DNA from: Chitinophagaceae bacterium PMP191F
GTDB lineage: Bacteria; Bacteroidota; Bacteroidia; Chitinophagales; Chitinophagaceae
Direction: 5' to 3'
Length of the DNA stretch: 64,000 nt
Assembly (NCBI GenBank): GCA_001302245.1
Contig: LGYU01000016.1
Coordinates: forward strand, 496,001 to 560,000
The position numbers were made by a program, and so were the translations under genes. Each line of letters begins with the position of its first letter. Within the stretch, counting starts at the first letter, position 1. A model generated the notes under the pieces. It saw only the letters and a program-made list of their open reading frames with translations. It ran no database searches and was not told the origin of the DNA. This document shows positions 11,801-19,806 of the stretch, one piece after another.

Positions 11801-14641
11801 TTGCAGTGCCGTAGAGTAGAACAGGATAGAATCTGTAGCAGCGCTGGTATATTTTGAACCAAATGTGGGGTTCCAGAAGGTACTGAAATTACCCAATGTA
11901 TCAGAGATCTCAATCCGCATCTGGTTGCCGGCTGTCATTGCAGTATCGGCAGTATAATGTACATAAAATGCTGAATTGAGACAACGGATGGGATCCATTG
12001 CATTGATGCTGACAACGGGTTTTCGTACCGGTTTAAAAGACAGTGTAAGTGGTCCATAACCAGTAAGCGGTGTGGCAGAAATCACAATACCCTTTGCAAT
12101 GTTTCCGGTATAGCCTCCTGATGACCATGATCTCCACTGGCTTCCGTTCCACCCTGCCACCTGCATTAAATCATACTGGTAAGCCGCTCCACTCCGGGCG
12201 CTGTCATAGCTAAGTGTTACCTGCACATTGGTGGTGCCATTGTTTCTTACAAGCGTCCAGTATTCTTTTGCTGATATTCCGCCAAATCCCGGCTCATGCA
12301 AAGCAGTGTCGTACCCTTCGCGGCCGGGACTATGATGAAAATATTCTGCCGTAAATTCATCCGTATTACTGGCCGGTGCTGAAATGCTTATGGGACCATA
12401 ATTGTCACCTCCATAATCAAATTCATATTTTCCTACAGGGAAAGTAAATGGCTGGCTGCCAATTTTCTTCATCGGGCCGTTTATAAAGCCCCTGTTGTTT
12501 GCAGGATCACGGGTTACAGTGGCGCCATTGTTCAAAATGAGCAGGTTTCCACTGGTGGTATTTATTTTATTGCTGCCATTGTCAAAAACAAGGCTGTTAT
12601 TTATTTGCACACTGTGGTCCAGCCTTGTTTCGGCACCGGATTCCAGAAACAAATTATCAATTACAATGGGATGATCACCCAACTGCCTGGTATTAGGGTT
12701 AAAAGTTCCTCCTACCAGTGTTAAATTATGGATATTGACCTGGCCATCGCTCGCTTGTACATTAAAATCACCCTGCACTTTTAACGGCCTTCCATCACCC
12801 AGTCCTACAGAAATATCTGCCGATGAATTATTGATTATTGTAAGGTTACCCTGTACATAATCATAATAGGGAGAAGCATTGCTCAGGTAATGCTGTCCGT
12901 AATTACTATTGTTGGTAATGGTAAGATTACCATAAAAATTATTGAAGCTATAGGAAACACGATCCTCGCGATCATAGCTATCGCTGAAAACAGTATTACC
13001 GGAAAAAGAATTGTTCTGGAAAGAAGTTTCGCCGTCAAAATTGCGCAGACTGAACTGGCCCTCTATATAGGTATTCTTCACATCAGCACCATGAATACCG
13101 CTTGCCAGGATGTTACCGCCATTGTACAGATTGGCATTATCCAGTTGTAATGTACGGGTGATGGTTAAATCGTAATTATCCAGCTCCAGGTCTGACCCAC
13201 TGTACATCACCAGGCCGCCAATGAAAGTATTCCGTTGCAACACCGGTCCATTGTTATAATCATTCGATGAAGGAATGGTCACTTTTGTACAACCGGTAGG
13301 CACACCTGCAGGTGTCCAGTTATCCGGATCATCCCAGTTGCTGCTGTTATTGCCGTTCCACTGTTTCTCATCGGTCACCGTGCAACCGTCCAGATCACAG
13401 GAAGCTGTGATCTGTGCAATGGTACCACACTGTGGTCCGTTGTACTCTATCTGGTAGGCAAGCCCGGTTTGCAGGTAGCGGCATAAAAAAGGTACTGAGC
13501 ACAATGACAACTGGGAGTTTTCCCGTATACGCACCACATCATCCGTATCCTCCTGGTTCTCTACTACCAGTGTGTTATTCAGTTCAGATAAAGAAGACAA
13601 ACCCCACATATACTCCATCTGTATTGTACCATGTATACGGGTTATATTCTGCAATCCGTTCAGACTTGTCAGGTTCATGAACTTCAGTTCAAGGCTTCCG
13701 TAATCAATATCCGTAATGTGGCTTAACTGTGAAATATCAGTCAACGGTGCATTGATCAATGAAACGCCCCCTGCACAGGACATAAGATTTTCCAGACCAT
13801 GCAGCGTAGTAATATTGGGACAATTGATCAATGCAAAATTACCCATGCTGGTTACATTGCTGAAATCCTCCAGGTTGGAAAATGCCACATCGATCAGCAA
13901 TATGCTCCACATGTCATAATCCTCCAGGTTATTCAGTAACCCGTCCAGACTCTGCAGATTGGGTAGTTGATTTAACACCAACCCTTTTAATGATGTAAGA
14001 TTGGTAAGCCCCAGCGAGGTGATCACTGCATTATTCTGTACAGACAGATAATACCCGATACGTGTAATATTATTCAGCGCCGACAGATCGGGCACTGCTG
14101 TATGATAGATATTCAGGTCTTCAGTGATCTCTGTGATCTGTTTTAAAGAATCCAGACGTGTAATGGCCGGACTGGCATTCTCACCTTCAATGGTAATTCT
14201 GCGTACAATATGACAATCCGGGTATAGTATAGGAAAACTGTCAATTTCAGACTGACGCGTTAGTGTAATATCGTCGCAGGAAGCAGTAGTATTGAATACA
14301 CGTGCATTGGTTGTAGCTGCTGCTGAAGGCATGCGATACAGGAAAAGGTTTTCCGGTTTGATAACACTACGCCCTGAACGTGCATTGCTTTTGACATGCA
14401 CTGTCCAGGGAAGTTTCTGTTTTACCAGGTTCATCGGTTTACGCGGTCGCTGTGCAGGTGCTGCAGGCTGCCGCAACTGTTTGTTGACCACCGGCGGTCT
14501 GGATGTTGGTTTTGCCCCTTTTACAGGCAACCACTCCACCTTCAGCGGCACTCTTTTTTCTATAGGCTTTCTTTGTTGCGCTGTTACAGTCAGTTGACTG
14601 CATACCAACAGTAGAACCAGGCAATAAAAAAACTTATGCAT
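5873..14641 (-). CDS. Giant secreted LRR/Ig/CARDB repeat protein
   Basis: A 2922-residue protein with a clear signal peptide (MHKFFYCLVLLLVCSQLTVTAQ-type, cut near residue 22). Residues about 130-385 form leucine-rich, receptor-L-like repeats (LxSLxGLxN pattern). A WNG...NWDDPDNWTPAGVP module common in Bacteroidota surface proteins starts near 424. Ig/PKD and MBG-like repeats (QTITFP.IANKTYGD) lie at about 1000-1300. Eight CARDB-type repeats, each opening (P)DL.V..., begin near 1480, 1630, 1765, 1950, 2070, 2205, 2340 and 2460. A pre-peptidase-like domain lies near 2590-2690, a TIG-like domain near 2700-2790, and a final domain of NPTNVDVPAQ type near 2815-2922. It has no T9SS sorting domain or anchor of its own; the RHS protein starting 6 bases downstream has one. 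The role is inferred to be adhesion or surface structure; no enzymatic motif was found. Confidence 0.9.
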   Translation of the reverse strand: MHKFFYCLVLLLVCSQLTVTAQQRKPIEKRVPLKVEWLPVKGAKPTSRPPVVNKQLRQPAAPAQRPRKPMNLVKQKLPWTVHVKSNARSGRSVIKPENLFLYRMPSAAATTNARVFNTTASCDDITLTRQSEIDSFPILYPDCHIVRRITIEGENASPAITRLDSLKQITEITEDLNIYHTAVPDLSALNNITRIGYYLSVQNNAVITSLGLTNLTSLKGLVLNQLPNLQSLDGLLNNLEDYDMWSILLIDVAFSNLEDFSNVTSMGNFALINCPNITTLHGLENLMSCAGGVSLINAPLTDISQLSHITDIDYGSLELKFMNLTSLNGLQNITRIHGTIQMEYMWGLSSLSELNNTLVVENQEDTDDVVRIRENSQLSLCSVPFLCRYLQTGLAYQIEYNGPQCGTIAQITASCDLDGCTVTDEKQWNGNNSSNWDDPDNWTPAGVPTGCTKVTIPSSNDYNNGPVLQRNTFIGGLVMYSGSDLELDNYDLTITRTLQLDNANLYNGGNILASGIHGADVKNTYIEGQFSLRNFDGETSFQNNSFSGNTVFSDSYDREDRVSYSFNNFYGNLTITNNSNYGQHYLSNASPYYDYVQGNLTIINNSSADISVGLGDGRPLKVQGDFNVQASDGQVNIHNLTLVGGTFNPNTRQLGDHPIVIDNLFLESGAETRLDHSVQINNSLVFDNGSNKINTTSGNLLILNNGATVTRDPANNRGFINGPMKKIGSQPFTFPVGKYEFDYGGDNYGPISISAPASNTDEFTAEYFHHSPGREGYDTALHEPGFGGISAKEYWTLVRNNGTTNVQVTLSYDSARSGAAYQYDLMQVAGWNGSQWRSWSSGGYTGNIAKGIVISATPLTGYGPLTLSFKPVRKPVVSINAMDPIRCLNSAFYVHYTADTAMTAGNQMRIEISDTLGNFSTFWNPTFGSKYTSAATDSILFYSTALQPNKDYKIRIVGNLPPDTSVNTQIIRFITAPQNTVTVTGADQACLGTGAYKYSPSFVEPGVTYSWVLSGGGTLATSGDTAIVNWATSGLYSLQLKAMNACGEVVRGLFVVVKPPAPATAPTIVNNGRWLQVSSTAPAGVTDYRWYRNGILIAGASAASYYAADAGSYTAVYHNDCGQGPVSNSIVFGTASVAQTITFPVIANKTYGDTAFALQATTSSGLPVSYTLISGPGSMAGNYYTITNSGTVTIRATQPGDNTYDTAVVVYRTFVINKAAQTINLPAIADQALENGSLLLNATASSGLPVSYNLVSGPATLAGNQLTFTGVGQVTIQVKQAGDTNYLAAPNVNRSFCIRVAELTSIAGAPYVCPGQTVTYSINQVVGVTYSWRLSNGTTYSSVTNTATITWPTPGTYTLLVSATGPCGAASANDTLIVHVQTPVQPGAASNMLPAGGETGLQLPLNLSWIPGSNALTYDVYIWDSATAQPSVPFVADLANVSFAIPNGALAYNKTYKWKIVAKNACLQTDGPVQLFRLRPLPDLMVSNVQLPASAFSGQTIAINWRVTNNGPGNTTTHQSWTDAVFLSFDTVPNFTMPPAVGASSWNQLDFPVRPLLVGTKTNVSALDSGQHYDNSINFTLPVNYSQPLYAYVITNYPAGNNAPLQMTYSNDTARAANALAVTLSPTPDLRVDTVFTPASTFSGSTINVAYRVKNYGVLTPAGSNWQDKIYISSSPFFNINNATQLKLAKANGTYYPGAADATIVVNTQLQPDSSYTRNVQVVVPNFIYGDFFIYVITNAGNMLYEGALANNNTGSNQLQVFLTPTPKLTVSGLTVPVTTASITQPIGLNWNIVNTGVNDNLEKNKGHYYLSAGTCSSGILFKDSISYGSSYWTDKLYLSTDAGGLNIANAIYIGEVSRGMQNSGVSVDGSPATICAPAGTDAASLNINTGNVIKPGGSYPQTLNFVIPANLPAGNYYVYVAANANKTVYEYPGTLQTGRSALPLTIQRPDVVVSAISAPATGTGGQPVAVTYNVQNNGAGAVFNQLRNDRLYISTSSVFDGSAQVVATQSFTENLAAGTPVTHTFNYVLPPATSGIRYFYVWTNYDSTFKESNSNNNVSTGAAISISTATPVDLTVTSLMLPDSVFTWIPGMVKYTVANNGAGTANGTWTDSLYISCSNTFSYSNSFLAGIRQHNDVLATGSTYTDSFNISLPFTPSMNNCFPNGNSMPVYFFLRANADGGVYEGSNAANNLSSAVQRTLVNTYVDHVVTTVTAPDTATVARNYKMTWTVKNTGYNPGSAVYSSSWYDAVWFSPDSVFNNNAILATRFNENTRLNREQSYTDTRSAVVPNIPTGDYYVFVKTDNDNYILAEIAKNNNTNLVRTAGGVAKKIHVIQPVLPDLTDTIIVAPATAAIGQPLTVVHIVVNKGAGVTYPETWSNELWLSTDFIPGNSGDIKLAAKNRSGALQPGQSYNDTVTATLALTVQPGNYILISKVNASGNVAESNDTNNLAFRYITIYAPAPADLLVENITMPDTVYLGYTINTLQWTVRNNAPNTASGVSADGIYLSHNDVLDSTAVLIGIRNKTINIAPLGNETLTQQPLVTQVTEGAYRLLVRTDLQNNIVESDKNNNTGISAGSIYVKVKELVLETAEINTLSSTARYYKLRVPASLLGSTILVTLKTSDSLTMRNELYIGAGYVPSAAKFDYKFETANAGNQQIVMTSVTDTLYYIHIRCVSANPSTQNITLKATVLPFAVLSVQSASGGNTGNVTVKINGSLFAPGMTAQLRNGSSVITASAVYYTNSTTVYATFNLQNKALGVYDVVLTKPDATVAILPGGFSIVSANNGGLITGGGVNSGSGDGSGPGCDPGAASGLNSQLVTDMVIPEKVFAGWPFVIQLNYNNPTNVDVPAQVRTLYNDKGVILALSQAALSNGSTSLYLELSEPGGPPGIIRAGASGTITIYARTPVDIPAHTIVHFNLK

Positions 14642-15099
14642 CAGTTAGTATTTTTGGTATTCTTTTTAATTGGCAACAGGTAATACAAGGTCATCTGCAG
14701 TATTCACTGCAGCAATCCGCAACCTGCATTACTCGTATTGACCACGCAGGTTTTCCAGATCGGATTTTAAGATGGTTCTTGACGGGACTGGAGATGAGGA
14801 TGTAAATTTTGTATTTAGCGGCAACGTGAGAAATACTCAATTTGTAGTAGGAGAAGTACTTACCCGGTAACCGGAAATGTTCTGCCATGCCTCCGGCAGC
14901 GATGGAACAACAAACATTTAAAAATGATTATCAATCAATTAACATCAACAACATTCATTCAATTCCTGTATTTCCGTTATATATAAGTGCAACTGTTTTA
15001 CATAAACCGCAAACTATTATTTAATTTGACGCTGATTATCAATGTACAGAAACACTGTATAACCGGTATTGTTATATTAAACCCATTAACCTACTGACC
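14642..15099. other. Divergent intergenic region (458 bp)
   Basis: This region lies between the giant CARDB gene (leftward) and a small lipoprotein gene (rightward), so it should hold promoters for both. It contains two copies of TGATTATCAA (14925-14934 and 15033-15042), a 10-mer also found upstream of the glycan loci. A 65-codon minus-strand reading frame at 14691-14888 has no recognisable protein features and is not called. No RNA gene was recognised. Confidence 0.6.
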
Positions 15100-15627
15100 A
15101 TGATCAAAAAAATACTTATTGCAGCATTATTGCTGGTATTACTTACACAGTGTAATAAAGAAAAAGAAGCAAGCATCAACGTTACAGATATTTACCAGAC
15201 AGATATGTCTGGTACTCTTATGGCTGGTTCTTTTTCAGATAATCAGTGGAAAAGCATGTCTTTTTCAGAGGATGAAAAAAAACTTTTTTCAATATTTGAC
15301 ACCGTTGATCTGGCGGGCACCAAACTGCCTTCTATCCAGCAGGTATATTACGGTTATCCTAATCCTTTTACCAACAACTTTAACCTGCCCGTATTACTTA
15401 CCGAGCCTCTTGATGACGACCTGGTAGTAAAATATGTAGTAGTAGATGATAAAATGAAAGTAATGCAGAAAGGCTGTACACGTATTTATGTATCAGGAAC
15501 GGTTATCAACTTTTTAATCAATACACAATTCAGCCCGGGAAATTACAGGGTTTATTTTACCTACAGCGCCGAAGGCAATCCTGACTTCTTTACAAGCTGG
15601 GGCAATCTTCAAAAATCAAAGTACTAA
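15100..15627 (+). CDS. Hypothetical lipoprotein, 175 aa
   Basis: Function not recognised. The N-terminus is a standard lipoprotein signal: MIKK, a hydrophobic core, then a lipobox LLTQC with the acylated cysteine at residue 18, followed by NKEKE. An acidic or charged residue soon after the cysteine is common for exported Bacteroidota lipoproteins. The rest (about 155 residues) reads as a beta-rich globular domain; YYGYPNPFTNNF near residue 85 recalls the YPNPF motif of sorting domains, but it sits in the middle of the protein and is not a C-terminal tag. The gene stands alone on the plus strand, divergent from the giant CARDB gene, with a 162-base gap to the next plus-strand gene. The ATG at 15100 is the first in frame and gives the full signal peptide. 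Confidence 0.8.
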   Translation: MIKKILIAALLLVLLTQCNKEKEASINVTDIYQTDMSGTLMAGSFSDNQWKSMSFSEDEKKLFSIFDTVDLAGTKLPSIQQVYYGYPNPFTNNFNLPVLLTEPLDDDLVVKYVVVDDKMKVMQKGCTRIYVSGTVINFLINTQFSPGNYRVYFTYSAEGNPDFFTSWGNLQKSKY

Positions 15628-15683
15628 AGAAACTTCACCACAGATCTGCCGTTTTTTTACAGCGTATCCTACATGAGTAAATA

Positions 15684-15759
15684 ATGCCGCAAAATGTATC
15701 CGCGCACTGCATAATCCGCTGCTATACATACTGGCAGCGGATTTGCACCATTGCGGCAT
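15684..15759. repeat. Nested inverted repeat (two concentric stems)
   Basis: An outer 9-bp perfect inverted repeat (ATGCCGCAA at 15684-15692, TTGCGGCAT at 15751-15759) encloses an inner 10-bp perfect one (AATCCGCTGC at 15713-15722, GCAGCGGATT at 15734-15743; 11-base loop). No T-run follows, so it is not a classical terminator. It lies between the lipoprotein gene and the small membrane protein gene. Confidence 0.6.
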
Positions 15760-15789
15760 AACACCATTATTTACCTTAATACTTAGTTT

Positions 15790-16113
15790 ATGATCATAGA
15801 AAACAATCAATACCCTGTAGTGATACAGGCGTATCAGCCTTCGGGCGCTTCCGATCTGTTTGTGGCAGAACAGGTTATATATAACCAGGCAGAAGCCGAT
15901 AGTTTTACTTCACGCTATACCGGTTTGCTGATCAAAGCACGTAAGCCTTATGACAGTGAATTGAATACCACCATTGATTACACTACCACACAGCGCAGGC
16001 GTTCGGGCAACGCAGCCTGGCTATTACTGCTGGTACTGGTGCTGGTAGCATTGGTGGTGGCAGGGTTTACTACCGGATGGATACAACGCAATACCGGTAT
16101 CACACTTCAATAA
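15790..16113 (+). CDS. Hypothetical protein with C-terminal membrane anchor, 107 aa
   Basis: Function not recognised. It has no signal peptide. The first 75 residues are soluble and polar. A basic patch (QRRRSG) is then followed by one strongly hydrophobic helix (about residues 75-95, AWLLLLVLVLVALVVAGF) and a short tail (TGWIQRNTGITLQ). By the positive-inside rule this suggests a cytoplasmic N-terminal domain tethered to the inner membrane by its tail. The gene is convergent with the hydrolase gene that follows; the two stops are 10 bases apart. The nested inverted repeat at 15684-15759 ends 30 bases before the start codon and could affect its expression. Confidence 0.7.
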   Translation: MIIENNQYPVVIQAYQPSGASDLFVAEQVIYNQAEADSFTSRYTGLLIKARKPYDSELNTTIDYTTTQRRRSGNAAWLLLLVLVLVALVVAGFTTGWIQRNTGITLQ

Positions 16114-16123
16114 CCCTGAGAAG

Positions 16124-16720
16124 TCAGCGTGGTAGTTTTGCAATGATATCATTGACCGTACCCAACTCGCCGATACGTGGAAAAATGTGCCGGATGCTGT
16201 GTTCATGTGCTGCAGCAATACGATCGGTCATGGCATCAGTGGCAAAGGCAATATTGTATCCACGTTCGCTGGCAGCACGTGCCGTACCCTCTACACCTAT
16301 ACTGGTGGAAATACCGCCCAGCACAATCTGCGTTATTACCCGCTCCTGCAACTGCTGATGCAATGCAGTATCATAAAAAGCATTCCAGTTCTTTTTGGTG
16401 ATCCGTATATCATCCGGCTGTGTCTGTATCTCAGGTACGATGTCCGTAAATCCAATTACAGGCATTACTACTTTTGCAACGGTCTGCGCCACCGGATTTT
16501 TTGGAACAGAAGATGACTCTACTCTTGTTTTTGTCCAGGGCGCTCCCACCGGGTTTACATTCACGATCACTACCGGTAGTTTTGCCTGGCGAAATCCCGC
16601 CAGCAATGCTGCAGCTTTTGCCAGCACCTCTTTTACAGGATGTGCTGTATCTCCTTTGGCAATGCCTTTCTGCAGGTCTATTAATACCAATGCCGTGTTT
16701 TTGTCAATACCTGTTATCAT
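16124..16720 (-). CDS. Isochorismatase-family hydrolase lacking the catalytic cysteine
   Basis: An isochorismatase/nicotinamidase-fold protein of 198 residues when started at the ATG at 16720 (MITGIDKN). A frame extended to 16744 would need TTG. Family features, in that numbering: the first catalytic Asp in ALVLIDLQ (about residue 14), the Lys in ITKKNWNAF (about 105), and the GGISTSIGVEGTARAA strand/turn (about 135-150), followed by the usual RGYNIAFATDAM. In amidohydrolase members the third catalytic residue is a Cys at the position occupied here by Gly in SIGVEG. Members without that Cys include the isochorismatases EntB and PhzD. The substrate is therefore unlikely to be nicotinamide or a carbamoyl amide handled by thiol chemistry, but it cannot be named. 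Soluble and cytoplasmic; stands alone. Confidence 0.85.
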   Translation of the reverse strand: MITGIDKNTALVLIDLQKGIAKGDTAHPVKEVLAKAAALLAGFRQAKLPVVIVNVNPVGAPWTKTRVESSSVPKNPVAQTVAKVVMPVIGFTDIVPEIQTQPDDIRITKKNWNAFYDTALHQQLQERVITQIVLGGISTSIGVEGTARAASERGYNIAFATDAMTDRIAAAHEHSIRHIFPRIGELGTVNDIIAKLPR

Positions 16721-16835
16721 AAAGATTGTTTTAACGGATAGCAATCTAGCAGGATCAAGAATTATTTTCTAAATTATGCAATAAAAATATCCCGTTTACA
16801 AACCAGATGTTAAGCTGCTATTGTTTGCTGCGCTA

Positions 16836-16875
16836 AAACAACAAAAGCCCGGAACCATGCAGGTATCCGGGCTTT
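16836..16875 (-). terminator. Rho-independent terminator of the GH13 amylase gene
   Basis: A 9-bp GC-rich stem (AAAGCCCGG at 16844-16852 and CCGGGCTTT at 16867-16875) lies just past the stop of the leftward amylase gene. On the minus strand it is followed by a T-rich stretch (TTTTGTTGTTTT). Confidence 0.85.
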
Positions 16876-16896
16876 CGCATAATAATAAGACTTCCG

Positions 16897-19806
16897 CTAT
16901 TGTACCACCAATCGTTTGGTTACCCGTTGTTGCTGACCGGTAATCTGCACCATATATAAACCGGCAGCCAGATGATGAGCAATTGTCATCAGTCCCTGTC
17001 CTCTTTTTTCCAGCAGCAATTTACCGCTGATATCCCTTACAGTAACAGTAGCGGGTTCATTACCGGTAACCGCTGTTACATCCACATAAAATTGAGTACC
17101 GCTCGCCGGATTGGGAAATACACGGATGGTATTGGCCTGTACTGCATCCTGTTCACTGGCTGTACCACTCAACACACCTGTTGTTACAGACGATGGTGCA
17201 GTAACAGGATTCACCAGTTTCCACATAGCACTATACCAGCCGTTTTGCACATTGCTGTATTGTGCATAGCCTGTCAGTCCTTCAAGATGGATCCATTCAC
17301 TGGTTTGCCAGCGGTTCTGGATATAGCTCCATCCGTCTGTTGCAGTGGCCAGTGTCCACATGGCGCTGTACCAGCCAGGTGTAATAGTTCCGCATTGTAC
17401 AGCCCCTGTCTGGTTTTCTACATGCATATAATTGCCCGTACTCCGGTTTTTCAGCATTACATAACCGCTGCCAGCATCTACCACGGCCCACTGGTATAAT
17501 GTATTGCTGCCGGGATTGGTACCATATTTTACCTGCCCGTTGCCACCATCATACAGGTACGAAGAAGACTGCCACCTGTTCACGATCTGGTAATACGTTA
17601 CACCGGCTGAAGGTACCGTAATGGTGCAGGTCGCAGTTTTATTGCCATCCTGCGTTGTAACAGTGATCACGGCAGTACCAGCGGCAACAGCCGTTACAAG
17701 CCCGCTGTTATTCACTGTTGCAACTGCGGTGTTGCCAGAACTCCAGCTCACTGTTTTATTACTGGCATTGGAGGGTGATACCGTAGCGGTCAGTTGTTGC
17801 GTAGCACCTGTATTGACCGTGGCCGTTGCAGGACTTACTGCAACGCCGGTTACAGCTATTGGTGTTCCGGGATTGGTATCATACCAGGTATTGTTCTGGT
17901 ACCAGCCGTTCTTATTTCTCGTCAGATCGGCTGTCTGGTTGGTACCATCATTGAAAATAAGATTGGTAGAAGTGATATTGGTAAATGTATAACCATACCA
18001 GCCATTACCTTCTGAGGTCATATTTACACCGGGCCAGGTACCATCTGCCAGTATACCCGATGGCTGTGCAGCCCACCAGTATATTTTTATACCTGTTCCC
18101 CAGTTGGAGGGCTTGTAAAAATGTACCGTGAAAGTGGGCGCCGCATTCACTGTAACAGTAGCAGTGGCTGTTTTACCCTGATCTGCTGTTGTAGCAGTGA
18201 TCACCGCAGTTCCCGGTGCTACCGCAGTTACCAGTCCGTTAGCATTCACTGTTGCTACGGCTGTGTTACCGGAACTCCACGTTACGCTGCTGTTCGTAGC
18301 GTTGGAAGGTGATACGGTAGCGGTCAGTTGCGTGGTTAGCCCCGCATTAACGGCAACGCTGGTTGGTGAAACACTTACTCCGGTTACCGGTACTACCGGT
18401 ACATTGGCATTGGTCAATACAATGTACTGAAAGGCGGTGAGTGACTGACCGGCACCCGATGTCAATGTTATATTTGCTCCCGTATAGGCGTCTTTATATG
18501 TGCCTGCCAGTGCCGAAGGGATGGTATAGCTGCTGGTACCATTGCGCAGGTTGGCTATTACCACTACTTTTTCTGTGCCGTTTATTTTGGTGAAAGCACA
18601 TACATTGTTATCAGAATAATTAGTCATGGAGCCCCGGCGGATGGCAGCACTGCTATTTCTGAAATTGAGCACTTTTTTGAAATCTGCCGATGCTGATGGA
18701 TTGGTATTCCAGTTGATCTTAACACTTTGATACGGCCAGGGAATGGTCTGGTTAAAATCAGTTTCCTGTCCGCTGGTTAAAAAAGGAACACCGCGCATAT
18801 AGGCAGATATCATGAAATTAACCACTACACCATTGTGACCGCTAAAAACCTGTAGCGCCGTATTATCGCCTTCCACATCGTGATTGGAAGTATACCGCAC
18901 TACCTGCTGACTACCGGTGGCATAGGTATATTCTGTATTGGTAGTGGTTTGCAATTGTGATACAGACAAACCATTTTGCGCTATTTTCTGAATAGCATCA
19001 TAATACCATTTGTCGCCAAAGTTCATATCAAAACCCGCCTGAAAATTTTCCAGCCGGTCGCCTTCTGCAAACATAAGCAGCTTGTGTGTAGTGATACCAC
19101 GCAGGTTATTGATGGTATTTGTCCAGAAAGAGAGCGGTGGATTATTGGCAAAATCGCAACGATAGCCATCAATATTGGCAGCAAAGATCCAGTAGCGCAT
19201 GGCATCTACCAGGGCTGCCATCATAGCCGTATTGCTGAAATCAAGTCCGGCAATATCGCCAAACTGTTGCCCGGTCACAACATTGGTGAGCGGCTGAATA
19301 ACGTTGTTCACTCGTTTATACCAATCAGGGTGTTGGGTAATCCATGGATGATCCCATGATGTACCATTGACGGCAAAATCCAGTATCACCGCCATGCCCC
19401 TGTTATGCGCGCCATCTACCAGCGTACGCAGATCGGTCAATGTACCATATTCTGTGGCAACACCTTTGAAGTCCTTGATACAATACGGAGATGCTGAGCT
19501 GCGGGAATCGGTACCATGCGGATAAATAGGCATCAGGTAAATAACGTTGATGCCCAGTGCCTGTATGGAATCCAGCCGGGCTGTTACACCTGCCAGGTTG
19601 CCTGCCGCACTGAATGGCCGGATATGCGCCTGGTACATATTTACATCCCTTGTATCCGGCACACCAGTAAAGGGCGTTCCATACTGTGCAGGATCCTGTG
19701 CCATGGCATTGTGTGTGAGCAATACAAAGCAGCAGAGTGCTTGCAATACAACAAAAAGGAGCTTTCTGCCCCGTTGAGGGGCAATAACAGGTAGTGTTCT
19801 TTTCAT
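16897..19806 (-). CDS. Secreted multidomain alpha-amylase (GH13) with T9SS sorting domain
   Basis: Hydrolyses alpha-1,4 bonds of starch-type glucans, probably outside the cell. It has 969 residues from the ATG at 19806, which opens a signal peptide (MKRTLPV...MAQ); the frame runs open further upstream but without signal-peptide logic. The GH13 catalytic domain (about 45-440) shows the nucleophile Asp in DGYRCDFAN (about 217), the acid/base Glu in MFAEGD (about 250) and the third Asp in SNHDVEGD (about 308). Then follow a Big2-type Ig domain (about 470-550), a starch-binding module resembling CBM26 (about 555-645, YWWAAQP...WPGV), a second Big2 (650-725), a beta-trefoil ricin/CBM13-like module (735-865) and a T9SS type A domain (about 895-969). 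It is 388 bases downstream of the sus operon and may have its own promoter. Its catalytic part resembles the neighbouring GH13 lipoprotein. Confidence 0.93.
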   Translation of the reverse strand: MKRTLPVIAPQRGRKLLFVVLQALCCFVLLTHNAMAQDPAQYGTPFTGVPDTRDVNMYQAHIRPFSAAGNLAGVTARLDSIQALGINVIYLMPIYPHGTDSRSSASPYCIKDFKGVATEYGTLTDLRTLVDGAHNRGMAVILDFAVNGTSWDHPWITQHPDWYKRVNNVIQPLTNVVTGQQFGDIAGLDFSNTAMMAALVDAMRYWIFAANIDGYRCDFANNPPLSFWTNTINNLRGITTHKLLMFAEGDRLENFQAGFDMNFGDKWYYDAIQKIAQNGLSVSQLQTTTNTEYTYATGSQQVVRYTSNHDVEGDNTALQVFSGHNGVVVNFMISAYMRGVPFLTSGQETDFNQTIPWPYQSVKINWNTNPSASADFKKVLNFRNSSAAIRRGSMTNYSDNNVCAFTKINGTEKVVVIANLRNGTSSYTIPSALAGTYKDAYTGANITLTSGAGQSLTAFQYIVLTNANVPVVPVTGVSVSPTSVAVNAGLTTQLTATVSPSNATNSSVTWSSGNTAVATVNANGLVTAVAPGTAVITATTADQGKTATATVTVNAAPTFTVHFYKPSNWGTGIKIYWWAAQPSGILADGTWPGVNMTSEGNGWYGYTFTNITSTNLIFNDGTNQTADLTRNKNGWYQNNTWYDTNPGTPIAVTGVAVSPATATVNTGATQQLTATVSPSNASNKTVSWSSGNTAVATVNNSGLVTAVAAGTAVITVTTQDGNKTATCTITVPSAGVTYYQIVNRWQSSSYLYDGGNGQVKYGTNPGSNTLYQWAVVDAGSGYVMLKNRSTGNYMHVENQTGAVQCGTITPGWYSAMWTLATATDGWSYIQNRWQTSEWIHLEGLTGYAQYSNVQNGWYSAMWKLVNPVTAPSSVTTGVLSGTASEQDAVQANTIRVFPNPASGTQFYVDVTAVTGNEPATVTVRDISGKLLLEKRGQGLMTIAHHLAAGLYMVQITGQQQRVTKRLVVQ

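Noticed and set aside
14691-14888. 65-codon minus-strand frame upstream of the CARDB gene
   Set aside because: No signal peptide, motif or neighbour support; lies in the expected promoter region.
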